In this document: positions 32,174 to 42,320 of the stretch, piece after piece
Layout: every line of letters begins with the position of its first letter
Numbering within the stretch: position 1 is the stretch's first letter
NCBI GenBank assembly: GCA_027604705.1
Contig: JADHYV010000005.1
Span: forward strand, 248,001-312,000
DNA: 64,000 nucleotides
Source: Allomyces arbusculus
Taxonomy: Eukaryota; Blastocladiomycota; Blastocladiomycetes; Blastocladiales; Blastocladiaceae
Direction: 5' to 3'
The notes under the pieces: generated by a model
What the model saw: the letters and a program-made list of their open reading frames with translations, nothing else
What the model was told of the DNA's origin: nothing
Databases searched by the model: none
Program-made: the position numbers and the translations under genes

Positions 32174-34108
32174 CTACTCCCGCAAATATCGACCAAGCAG
32201 ATGGAACGCTGCTTTCATCAGCGTCTCCGTTCCACCCACAATGGACCCTTTCAATGTTATCCCCCAATCCTCATCAACCACGTCATCCCACCATACGCCT
32301 TCGGCGGACAGCGAAATGCGATCGCCCCCACCGGATGCTCCAATCACCTTGAGCAACAAATTAGTGCTCACCAAGGCTAATGTCGTCGACCCAAGATGGA
32401 GCCGCTGGAGCGTCTTGGGCAGCGCCGTCACCCACTTGACATCATCATTTCCCGTGCCGAGTTCCGTCCATGACAAGTCGAGTGTTTGGAGCTTGGGCGG
32501 CAACGGCAGTGGCAACGTGGTCAACCCACTGCTCTGTTGCAAGCCAAGATGCACAAGTGATGAGGGCCAGCGACTGGCAAGCAGAGCCAAGTCCCCGGCC
32601 TGCACGGTGCAATTTATGATGATGAGCGATTGCAGCTGTGGTGGAAAATGGCGCGCGAGATCATCGAGCACGCCCATACCGTGCAGATCCCAGGCCTCTA
32701 GCGTCAGCGATTTCAGCGACACGGGCAGCACCGAAAACAGTGGGACTGGAGCCAAGCCCGCACGAAGATGGCGACCCTTGAGCGCAAGTCGCACTAACGC
32801 TGACTGCTGTGACACAATGGGCATCACCGTGGCAACAGCAGTGGCCCAATCTGGCATCGTCACTTGCAACTCTTGCACAACTTGAGGAAGCGGAAGTGGC
32901 GGGAGAGGGCCCACATACTCGGACTCGTCAATCGGCAAAGAGTCGTCCACAATTACTTCAAACTTCAGCGCATCGAGGCCCATTGGTAGCGCCGCAGCGA
33001 TACGGACACAATTGAGGTAATCTTCCTTGTACACGATATTGACCTGCATGGCCAATCGTTTCAGCTTTGGGCAAGCTTGCAGCGCGCTCGCAAATGCGGC
33101 AGTGCAAGACAAGGGTAAACACCGCGAGTTTGCTGTGCACGACTCGAGATGATCAAGAGCAGGGAGTACTTCGGCCAATATTATGCTGCATTCTGGCCAA
33201 AGGTTGCCGTAACCGGACAGATCGAGAACAAATTCGCGGATCGTTGCAGGCAAATTCCGCAATAGTTGAAGCAATGTCGCATTGTTCCAATCTGGGTCAT
33301 AAAGCGGGAGCGAGATGTACAATCGCTCAAGCTGGGGCGGAAGGATGCGATTGAGGAAAAGGAACGCAAACGGAAACTTGACACGGTGCAGTTCGAGCGA
33401 GCGGATTGTGTCGGGAAATGGTGTGGCAGCCCAAATGTTGATTTGTGGCCCACCAAGGCAGCACAGCGCACGGCACAGTGGCGGAATACGCTGCGTCGTA
33501 TTGACAGCGAGCGTGTAGAATTGAATCTGGTGGACTGGAATTTGTACAAGAGACCAGCGCGCGGAGGGCTCAATGCGACGTGGCCACAGAGCGGAAGCAG
33601 GCACGGCAATGTGATGGCGCTGGCGACTGCGCGGCGGCAAAAGCAGCATCCACCGCGGGTGGCCAGAGCGTGCGTCGACAAGAGCCGCATCAGGGTTAGC
33701 ACCCATGCCCACAAAATCGTCGTCCTTCTCGTCACTGTCAGACGCCAGACTGCCGCAACAAGTGTCTGAAAGAGCAACGCGAGCAAACATTCCAACGCGG
33801 TACTCGTCTGAAGAAAGCCGGTCAAATCTGTCGAGCAACCCAAACGTATCATTTGCCGGATCAACCAGAAGCTGGCCGTCAAACGTGGACGATTGAGACG
33901 GTGCGGGCAATGGACCGCGGGATGGCCGGTAACGGATGGCTGCAGTAACAGCAGGAGCAAACAATGTCGGCGCAGCAAGTGCGAAATGGACGAGGGCCTC
34001 GCGGTCAACTTGATTCAAGCGCCAGCAAATGATATCCAGAAGATCGTTGGGCAACTTGTCCAGCTGATGCAGTGGTGGCAATGTCATGGTTCCGGCTCTT
34101 ATGATCAT
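32174..34108 (-). CDS. F-box/leucine-rich-repeat protein
   Basis: A single uninterrupted frame of 644 residues. The N-terminus has an F-box-like helix set: HQLDKLPNDLLDIICWRLN followed by EALVHFALAAPTLF. After a variable linker (about residues 75-200) come many irregular leucine-rich repeats, such as IRSLELHRVKFPFAFLFLN, PPQLERLYISLPLYDPDW, LKSLTLEAWDLHGMGVLDDL and TLDLSWTELG. The regular Leu spacing through to the C-terminus supports a solenoid. It is probably a substrate adaptor of an SCF ubiquitin ligase. The start could also be the second Met, seven codons in. It is one of a family of local copies: relics at 35260-36165 and 36660-37410, and fragments before 30720, align to it. It is the only copy here with an open frame throughout. 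Confidence 0.7.
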   Translation of the reverse strand: MIIRAGTMTLPPLHQLDKLPNDLLDIICWRLNQVDREALVHFALAAPTLFAPAVTAAIRYRPSRGPLPAPSQSSTFDGQLLVDPANDTFGLLDRFDRLSSDEYRVGMFARVALSDTCCGSLASDSDEKDDDFVGMGANPDAALVDARSGHPRWMLLLPPRSRQRHHIAVPASALWPRRIEPSARWSLVQIPVHQIQFYTLAVNTTQRIPPLCRALCCLGGPQINIWAATPFPDTIRSLELHRVKFPFAFLFLNRILPPQLERLYISLPLYDPDWNNATLLQLLRNLPATIREFVLDLSGYGNLWPECSIILAEVLPALDHLESCTANSRCLPLSCTAAFASALQACPKLKRLAMQVNIVYKEDYLNCVRIAAALPMGLDALKFEVIVDDSLPIDESEYVGPLPPLPLPQVVQELQVTMPDWATAVATVMPIVSQQSALVRLALKGRHLRAGLAPVPLFSVLPVSLKSLTLEAWDLHGMGVLDDLARHFPPQLQSLIIINCTVQAGDLALLASRWPSSLVHLGLQQSSGLTTLPLPLPPKLQTLDLSWTELGTGNDDVKWVTALPKTLQRLHLGSTTLALVSTNLLLKVIGASGGGDRISLSAEGVWWDDVVDEDWGITLKGSIVGGTETLMKAAFHLLGRYLRE

Positions 34109-34419
34109 GCGTTGTCGTTTACAGTAGTGTTATGCTTGATGTCCTCGATGTGCTCGATGTGTGAAAGATGCTTCTGTTGTGCGGGATCAGCAGCAATTCT
34201 CGTGGCTGCTACAGACCCGCTTCGAAGCTTGACACGAGAGATATCATTCGCACGTGAAAAAGTGATGTTTATGGCAGCGAATGACAGTCGTGCTTCAGCA
34301 TCCAACACAAAAATACGTGCTTCCAATGTCTTTCCTGGAGCATCAAAGTATTGATTTGAGCGAGCGCCTCTCCAACCTCAAACTCCTCAGAGAACTGTGG
34401 ACATTTCAGAGGGGAAGGT

Positions 34420-34435
34420 GGGGGGGGGGGGGGGG
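34420..34435 (+). repeat. Poly-G tract of about 16 bases
   Basis: A run of G at the junction between the intact F-box unit and its decayed downstream copy. Such runs are prone to slippage and sequencing error and may mark a duplication border. Confidence 0.7.
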
Positions 34436-34659
34436 AGCACACTCACATAAGTTGTTCTTGGCGACAAAGATCTGCATACAGCTGCTCCTGGATTGTTGAT
34501 ACTCTTGGCAAGAATATTAGCACAGAATCAGTGAGCAGATGCGGTAAGCGAGCATTTGATGTGCTATCAGTGAGGAGCTCCCAGGAGCAACACAGCCCAT
34601 GCTGGGGAAAACCAATTGAAGGCGTCTGCAGCCAAGCAGCTTGACTTGCCACAATCATT

Positions 34660-35250
34660 GGCCCAGGGTATGGGCCACTTACTTGACTCGTTCCCGCCCG
34701 ACGTTTTTATTGAAATCGCAACCACTTGGACCAGTCCTCAACCGCCTGCCTCGCTCAAGCAAACAAGTTGGACCTCGACACCCTGACCCCTTGAGCCTAT
34801 ATTAAAGTCGCACCTGGATCTATCCAGGATCTCGTGTTGTCGCTGAAACGCTCGTCATTGATGCCAGTTTCTCTCCGGCTTTGGCGCAAGGCGCCATTGT
34901 GATGGCAAGTGAATCACGCATATCATTCCACTGCAACTCGTCTGGATGCCAGCCTGGCATCAGGTGCTCCACTCGGTTCTCCTGCATCCCAGCACATTCG
35001 AAATGTCCGCAAAGTGACGCTCAACAAGATCTGAACGCCCTTCTGCAGACCAAGAGACGTGATTCCACATGCACTGCATGTGATTGTCAATGTGTACTTC
35101 ATCACACACATGGCTTGTATTCTGTGTGTTTCGAATTTCGCCCACGAATGGGACTTCAGTTGTGTCTACCTATTGGACTACCAGTTTCTGAGCTACTTTG
35201 CCAAGACGCTCAGTCTGATGCTGCAGGTGCTCAACCTCAAATGAGTCGAA
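34660..35250 (+). pseudogene. Decayed copy of the F-box/AMN1-like gene
   Basis: Fragments in changing frames match the intact gene at 30869-31852. LLDSFPPDVFIEIATTW near 34680 corresponds to its LDSFPPDVLLELAQYL, and FAHEWDFSCVYLLDYQFLSY near 35140 corresponds to FAGEWDLNHVQAVDDDFLSD, followed by LMLQVLNLK against ALRVLDLEA. Stops and frame changes interrupt the match and the 3' third is missing. It lies in the same orientation relative to the next relic as in the intact pair. Confidence 0.7.
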
Positions 35251-35259
35251 TGGAGCACA

Positions 35260-36165
35260 ACTCGAGGTTAACAAGTGTTATTATCACATCAAGATCCTCC
35301 TTGTATTTCTCCCAAAGTTTGTGGCCATTACCCAACAAATCAAGGAGAACGTTGCACAGTGTCATTGGCAACTGTTCCAGGACTGGAGTCAAGATAACTT
35401 CATCTGGACAATGAACATAGCTCAAAAGGGTGATGACGAGTCGCTCAATTCGAGATTGTAAGACGCAATCATCGTCTCAAGTAGTGCGAATGGTCAAAGT
35501 GGTGCAGTTTGTGCATTCAAATCGTGTCAGGGAATGGCACAGCAGCCCAGGCCCAAACACATGAATATGGCTTTGACACGTGCAGATCACAGCACTGTGG
35601 AACACCAAATGCCGCCTCAAAAGCGAGCGTGTAGAACTGCGCATGATTGATTGCAACAGGAAGGAGCAACCATTTGGCCAAGGGTTTGGCCAAGCGCAGC
35701 CATGAACAGTGGCTGGGAAAAAGTATTGATGACACTGGCAGTCATGTGGCAGCAAGAGGAGCATCCACCTTGGGTTATAGTCGTCATCAACCTGGTGAGC
35801 AAACATGGTTATGAGCAATGTTCTTGTTCCTTTATATATCTCACCATAGAACAAGGAGAGAAAAAAGAAATTGTATGGCTGACATGGTACTGGTCATAGG
35901 TCATTTGTGCATATTGGTCTGGTGGGTAAAATGTATTGCTTGCCAAATCAACGACATGGTCGCCATTAAACATAGGCGAATAGCCAGGTACAGAACGAGA
36001 ACTGATGCTGGGACAGTAATGAATGGCTGTCAAGAAACTGGGAGCAGACAGTGTTGGAGCAATAGGTGCAAGATAGACAAGACCCTCATGATTAAATAGG
36101 TTGACAAATGGCGTGTAAAACGTCATTGGGCAACTAGTGCAGTTGTTTGCACTGCACCAGAATGG
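35260..36165 (-). pseudogene. Decayed copy of the F-box/LRR gene (unit B)
   Basis: On the minus strand, pieces align in order to the intact gene at 32174-34108: EGLVYLAPIAPTLSAPSFLT (against EALVHFALAAPTLFAPAVTA), then PRWMLLLLPHDCQCHQY (against PRWMLLLPPRSRQRHHI), then LEQLPMTLCNVLLDLLGNG (against LRNLPATIREFVLDLSGYG). Several frame changes and stops are present, and the copy ends well short of the full repeat region. Base composition has drifted toward AT compared with the intact gene. Confidence 0.72.
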
Positions 36166-36659
36166 TCATGTTGGAGGTGCTGTGGCTGGTCTTGGCTTGG
36201 CATATTGCTTGTGGGTGTGGTGCTCTTCTTCAGAGTAGCAAACTGTCCTTGCCTTACTAGATGAGGTCAATGAGAGAATGATGTTTGCAGCTTCAACGCC
36301 AAAACAGTAATATGAAGACATGATAACTTATGTGTGCAGGAGACCAATGTTTTTGGCAGAATGGATTGTTAGCAATTGCAAACATGTTCTGGCTGACCCT
36401 TTGTGGGGCCAGTACTGCAAGCAAGAGCGTCACAATATGGCTGCAATGAGCATTGCCAGTGGGTGGTGAATTGTGAGTGTTACTCTCTCCATTTTTGAAG
36501 CAAAGGTCATTGACATCAAGTATGCCATATTTTCTGCATAACTGCAGCCAATACTATTGTTCTAGATATGCAACAAGGAATTTCCTATGGACGTGAAATG
36601 TTTGCACAAAGTGTTACAGGGCGAAAGAGCAGACGCCAAGAAATCATAGATGTTTACTG
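36166..36659. other. AT-rich spacer between decayed copies
   Basis: About 490 bases of lower-GC sequence between two relics of the F-box/LRR family. No recognisable coding match was found; it may be sequence too degraded to read or inserted non-coding DNA. Confidence 0.35.
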
Positions 36660-37410
36660 GAGCTGATTTGAATTATTTTGGGCCAGTGTTGGTGGCTGAG
36701 CTGTAAGATGTTGCATTCCATGTTTTCTTCAGAATGCAAAACCGACTATTTGGTGGCAAGATTACATCTGCGGTTGTTGTGCAGGGTCCAAAACGTTCAA
36801 GGTGGTGCAGTTCAAGGGACCAGATCGTTTCAGGAAATGGAAGTGTGGCCCAAGTGTCAAACATGGTAAGGCGTCCAATGCAGCACATATCATGGCATGA
36901 AGGCGGGATAGGACGGCCCGTGTTCATGGCCCGCATGAAGAAGAGCAACTGCTCCAACGGAGTCAGGAGAAGAGACCAGGTTGCAGAGGGTGGACCTGAC
37001 TTGGCCAGACCAGTAACTGAAATGACATATGATGGTGTTGATGATCATGCAATGAGAGGAGCAACAGCCGTCTATTCAGAGAGCAAACAAGTCGAGAAAA
37101 TCGGCCCAGGTGGAACTGGTCCGAATTAATTTGTCCGAACAGACGGTCTTGAAAAGTATTTGTCGCTCAAACAACAAGATTGCTGGTAAATGTGAAGGCG
37201 TCTATTTGTGCTGGCAGTGGACCATGACACGGCCGGCATTGAACGGCTGTAGCAACAGCGGGAGTGAATAACGCTGGAGAAGCAAGCGCGAGATGGACGA
37301 GGGCCTCATGGTCAACTTGGTTGAGGAATTGGCAAAATGCCGAGTAAATCGTCGTTGGGCAACTCGTCCAGTCGATGCCGCATTGTGGGCAACAGCGTCA
37401 TGTTCTGGCT
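36660..37410 (-). pseudogene. Third, more truncated copy of the F-box/LRR gene (unit C)
   Basis: The minus-strand frame at 36957-36673 contains DTWATLPFPETIWSLELHHL, matching NIWAATPFPDTIRSLELHRV of the intact gene, and before it RPIPPSCHDMCCIGR against RIPPLCRALCCLGG. Nucleotides 37290-37400 match the 5' end of the intact gene (about 33990-34090), including the region coding LPNDLL. The middle is missing or unreadable. It is the most distant of the tandem relics from the intact gene. Confidence 0.65.
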
Positions 37411-37819
37411 CTCATGCAAGTCCTCCTGTCGTGGTACTGTTTCGTCGCGTGCTGCTTGGACTCTTCCTGCGCGGCTGGTGGACGACCGGGCGACTGGACG
37501 CGGACTGGACGGCCATGTGCTTCTGCCCGGCGGTGGTCAACACTTTTGTGATCAAGATTTGAAAGAAGTGAAATAGTCACGTGCATAAACGACCGTTTTG
37601 TTGACCAGCCAACGATCACTCTGCTCACCCTGGCCAGCTCACGACCAAAGAGCGGCCGGATTTGCACAACGCCGACGAGGACCGCATTTCAGCTTCCAGC
37701 AAGTACCCGCACTTGGATCAGCGCAACCAAATTGCGAGCGTAATCGAAGCAGCCGTGCCATTACAACGGACCCTCGCTGTGAACCAGACCAACCTGTTCC
37801 AGCAACGCAATCCGCATCC

Positions 37820-38736
37820 ATGTTCCGCCGTACCTTCTCCACGACCGCACGGCGGCTCGCCGACGCCGCCGCCGAGTCGACCAGCACGGTGCCGCTCGGG
37901 CGCAAGAGGCGCGGCGTGACGCGCGTCGAGAAGTGGCTGCACGGGCCTGGCAAGATGTTTGAGCACATTCAGCCGGGCATGGCGCAGTACGTCTCGTACC
38001 GTGCCGACCAGCCGTTCCCGATGAACCCACTCTTCCGCCCGGCGCCGCCGCTCGCCGACTCGGTGCGCGAGGACATTTACCGCACCTACCTGTCGGGCAA
38101 GGTCTCGGTCGCGCAGCTCGCGCAGCGGTTCCGTATCGCCGAGGCTCGTGTCAAGGCCGTTCTCGCGCTCAAGCGCCACGAGAAGGCCATGATTGCTGAG
38201 GTATGATGTCATCTCGACATTGCGTCGCTCGACGAACGCGGAATTTGCAACTGACGGTGTGATCCGTGATGTGCTCATTGCAGGGTGCCGTGATCCAGTC
38301 CGACTTCCGCACGCAAATGGAGAAGATTCTGCGTGTGCAAACGCGCCCAGCCAACCTCGACGACAAGAACATCAAGCCGATCCGTGCCGACCCGCCGTAC
38401 CTGCTTGCGCTCGACGAGGACAAGCTGTTCAATCAGGAGGTGCGGCCGCACTCTGCCTCTTCAACGATCACGACATGACTCGTGTGCTGACCGCTCCTAT
38501 TTCCGTGTGTGACTTCCTCTCAATAGGCCGCACTCAAGATGCTGAAAGGAGCTGGCGGCAAGACGGAGCGCAAGCCCAAGTCGGAGAAGACGCGCATTGA
38601 AGAGGCCGAGGCGCGCAAGAAGGCGACCAAGGAGGTCGTCACGCCGCGCGGCACCAAGCTCGTCATCAACTTGGCGGCTACGGTCCAGCAGGGCCACGTT
38701 AAGCGTGTCTACAAGTCGACCGTGTTCCGCGCATAG
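37820..38736 (+). CDS. Mitochondrial small ribosomal subunit protein mS45 (Mrps35 family)
   Basis: Three exons, 37820-38200, 38284-38439 and 38527-38736 (all phase 0; donors GTATGA and GTGCGG), encode 248 aa. The N-terminus MFRRTFSTTARRLADAAAES is a clear mitochondrial presequence. The middle PFPMNPLFRPAPPLADSVRE, followed by IYRTYLSGKVSVAQLAQRF and a helix with RVKAVLALKRHEK, fits the family called eukaryotic mitochondrial regulator protein (yeast Mrps35), a component of the mitoribosomal small subunit. The C-terminus is Lys/Glu-rich and ends VKRVYKSTVFRA. The frame continues upstream of the chosen ATG, but only the chosen start gives a presequence. Confidence 0.72.
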
Positions 38737-39853
38737 GTGTTGGGATGCGGAGGGGTGGCGATGACCTGTTGGGCCATATTTTAGTGTAGAATTTTTTGTT
38801 TCATTGCTCATGTCTGCCAAAGCTTTGGATTCGTAGCCGTCGACCTGATGTGGTCACAACGTCCCGACATGCCACATCGATCGTCGCCGTGAGGTGCCCT
38901 GCTCTGCACGCTTACCAACACGACCTGATGATCGTGGAATCTTGGAGAACTGCACCGGATGCTCTGTCGATTTGGTGTCCATGTCGCTGGCCGGTGCGAC
39001 GTCTCTCTGGTCAACTGCTGCGTCGCCCTTTGTGAGACTGAATTGAACTTATGCTGCGCATGCATTGAGGTTCGCCTACATATCCAAACCGGAAACCGAT
39101 CAAAAGGCGCGACCATCATTGTGATATCGGATTATGCCACGGCATTTTGAGACGTCCGCTTTGCAAATCAGGTCCCACAGCTGCAAGCCAGCAAGGGGAA
39201 CGCTCGATCTCAGACGCCGGGAGCGGCGTGCGCAGCAGGCACACAAGTTTCCAGCGTGTTCGACGCCGAGATGCAGACACATGCGCCCAAGTGCGGAGGT
39301 TGCTCGCTCAACGTGATGGTGGCCGCAAAAGTCTTGGTCAGATTGTTCAGCACAGCACACGATCTGCTAGTCCTTCGCACCGTCCAGCAGCGACAATCGC
39401 AATCCAGCAGCGCTCTCTCCAGTCTCAACCCCACTTTTCGTCGCCACACATTCTCGATGAGGCTGCACGCACATCGTGCCCGCTCAACCAAGCACGATCC
39501 CGGCGCCCGCTGCCGTTCTTGCTGCAACAACGGCCCCCGCAAGCACGCTGATCCCGATGCGAAATCCCTGCCATCCTTGTTTTCCGGTGCCCGCCGCCGT
39601 CGACGATTGCCCGCCCGACGGAGGGCAATAACCGCCGAATTGGTTATAAAGCGCGAGCGGGCCCGCATCGCTATTCACAAGGTCGTGCATCGATACCGCT
39701 GCATTGGACCTGCTTCCGACCCTCTCCCTCTCGTCGTCGACCTCTCCACCGTCGTCCTGCCAGCGCTCGTCGTCTGGCTCCATCAGCTTCATCGCCCGCG
39801 CACTCGCTGCATTTGCTCGTTTCCGCAACTCGACCAAGTTCATTCTCTGCAAC
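38737..39853. other. Intergenic upstream of the lactone oxidase gene
   Basis: About 1.1 kb. A plus-strand open frame crosses its right part and runs into the next gene's first intron in another frame; it is Arg/Ser/Pro-rich and lacks any domain. It probably contains the promoter and leader of the downstream gene. Confidence 0.4.
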
Positions 39854-41637
39854 ATGACGACCAGCACCGCAGCCATTTCGACCCCGTCGCATGTCTCGAG
39901 TCCGCCGTGCGCCGAGACGGCACGCATCAAGCTGCTCAAGACGCAGCTGACGGCAGAGCAAGGTGCGCCTCCTCACCTGTTCGCAGTCCATGCCGTGCGT
40001 TGCATCGCGCGCGCTCATGGAGTGGTGGTCGTCGCAGCGTCGCGGTATCATGTCCGCGGCAACCTCGTCAATTGCATCGAGCCGTGTGGCACAGTCGTCT
40101 GACCACCACCATTGTGGCCCCCGTCTCCCAATTTCCAGAACAAGCCGCCGTCTTCAACTGGGCGCACACGCGCGTGCTCGCGACCAACGACCAAGTGCGC
40201 CGCCCACGCACCGTCGCCGAACTGCAGGCGCTGGTCCGCGCGCACACACATGTCCGTCCCGTCGGGTCGCGGCTCACGTACGAGGCGCTGACGTGTGTGG
40301 CCGAGTCCGGCACGTCCGTGCTCGTCGACCTGAGCGCGATGCCGTCGGGGCTCGTCAACATGGACCCGGTCACGCACGAGGCCAGGTTCTGGGCGGGCAC
40401 GACCGTCGAGGGCGTGGCCAATACGCTGCGTCAGCACGGGCGCGCGCTCGACTGTTCCCCGGGGGTGATTGGCGTGCAGACGCTCGCCGGCGCGATTGGG
40501 ACGGGCACGCACGGGCAGGGGCTCGGCCAGGCGTTTGTCGGCGACTCAGTCGTGCAAATTGACTTGGTCCGTGCGGTCGATGGCGCGCTCGTACGGATTG
40601 GTCGCGGCTCGGCGCTGTTGGACGCGGCGCGACTGCATCTGGGCGTGCTCGGTGTCGTCGTGCAGATCACGTTGCGCACGCAGCCGTTGCGGATCTTGAC
40701 GTGCACCAAGGCCACGATTGCCGTGGACGATTTTGTCCAGTCGTTTGTAGACGTGAACCGCCGCGAAGAGTACGTCAAGGCGTGGTGGTTCCCGAACACG
40801 GACCTCGTGCACGTCTGGGCCGCGTCGCCTGCATCCGCACGGGATATTGCGACGTGGCGCGCGGCGGGCGGGAATCAGGTGGTCGATGTGGAAGCCGCAT
40901 CCGAGGACCGATTGGCGTCGACGATTCGCGACCTTGAAGCCAAGATGGCACGCGATACTTGCGACGACCAGCATGGCGGGCGGCAATTCGAAACGGTGGC
41001 CCGGTTCAAGCGTGCCGTGTCGGTGACGGGGACAATGCAGCAAGTCTACATGAAAGGGATCCCGGTCCCGCAAATCAACTGCGAGATTGCCGTCCCACTC
41101 GCGCGGTTCCACGAGGCCGTCGCCGCACTGCAGACGTGGCTTCGGCACACGACGCACCAGCTGCACTACCCGTTCATTTTCCGGTGCACGGGCGCGTCGT
41201 CGGCGTGGCTCGCGCCGCACCCGGGCCAGGAATTGTGCTATATCGGGTTCCTCGTCTACTTGTCCAAGGACGGTACTGCCACGCCCGGGTCGTTTGATTT
41301 GATGCACGAACTGCAGGCCGTGCTCGCGCCGTTGGGCGGCGCGCCGCACTGGGGCAAGCACATGGCGCTCGACGGCATGTACGCATGGCACGAGCTGTTC
41401 CCGCAGATCCCGGCGTTTGCTGCGCTCATGGACGAGTGGGACCCGATGGGCAAGTGGCAGAACGCGTTTACGCGCGACCTGTTTGCCGCGGTACCACGCG
41501 CGCTCGTCGACGCGGCTCGGCCACAAGTGCTGGCGTGGGCCAACTCGGTCAAGGTGCTCGACACGGCACCAAGCGACGTCGAGGGCATGAAGCAGAAGAA
41601 GCGAGTGATCCCGCCGCAACTGCAGGCGCACCTGTAA
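39854..41637 (+). CDS. Aldonolactone oxidase/dehydrogenase family flavoenzyme
   Basis: Two exons, 39854-39962 and 40139-41637 (176-base intron, donor GTGCGC, acceptor TTCCAG), encode 535 aa. A PCMH-type FAD domain occupies about residues 45-210: RRPRTVAELQALVRAH, VRPVGSRLTYEAL, then GAIGTGTHGQGLG for FAD binding. The C-terminal half matches the D-arabinono-1,4-lactone oxidase domain and ends with DPMGKWQNAFTRDLF. Relatives make erythroascorbate or ascorbate from aldonolactones, usually at mitochondria. In ALO and GULO a His in a GHSP-type motif binds FAD covalently; here the site reads GSRLTYE, without His. Plant galactonolactone dehydrogenase also has Leu there and binds FAD non-covalently. 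No clear presequence or membrane helix was seen. The substrate cannot be set from sequence. Confidence 0.75.
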
Positions 41638-42320
41638 GGTGAACAAGACGTGATTCGTTTTTGAATGGCCGCTCGTGTGCACACTCGCTTGCGCTGCACG
41701 GCCAGAGTTGGTTTTTGCCGTTTGCTGGATTCCCACCAAGAGATTGTTCCTCCCGTTTCTTGCTGCTCATGATTTGTTCGCCACCTTGTTGCAGTTCATT
41801 TCAGTCGTGCATTCTGTTTGATGGCATTAAAATAGAATCACCTTGTCCATCAATCGGTTCGGCCTCCTCGGCATCGCGTCGCGTCTCAAATCGTGTTCAT
41901 AGAAGGTTGCTTGGCGCCATCGATGGAAAGCACCCAAACCAAAATGGTCGATGCCTGCGCTCCTCATGCTGCGGGTCTCGCCCCTGCGGGCACAGTCAGC
42001 ACTACATCAAAAAATGGGAACAAGGGGCGCGCAGCGGACGCCGTGTTGTCGTTGCGTTGCGATCGTTTTCCGTGCCTTTCAGTCGCTGTGCCTGATGATA
42101 GATCGCCCCCCCCCCCTCTCCACGCCAACGCAGCTACATCGTGGTTCTCTCCGCGCCCGCTCCTCACTTTATTCCTCGACCTGATCGCCAGGGAACCTCT
42201 TCTTGCAACGTTGCACGACACGACACGACGCCCAGCGCGCACGGCAGCAACGACCTGTCCTTGATCAGCATTTGCAGTCGCACGAGTTCACCGCCAAACC
42301 AACGCCAAAGAACCACGACC
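41638..42320. promoter_or_regulatory. Upstream region of the mucin-like gene, with poly-C run
   Basis: About 680 bases between two plus-strand genes. A run of about 11 C lies at 42106-42116, followed by pyrimidine-rich sequence, about 200 bases before the next start codon. No supported gene. Confidence 0.4.

Noticed and set aside
29880-37410. Transposon or virus-like origin for the repeated region
   Set aside because: Repeated pieces match host-type F-box/LRR genes; no reverse transcriptase, integrase, transposase or terminal repeats were seen.
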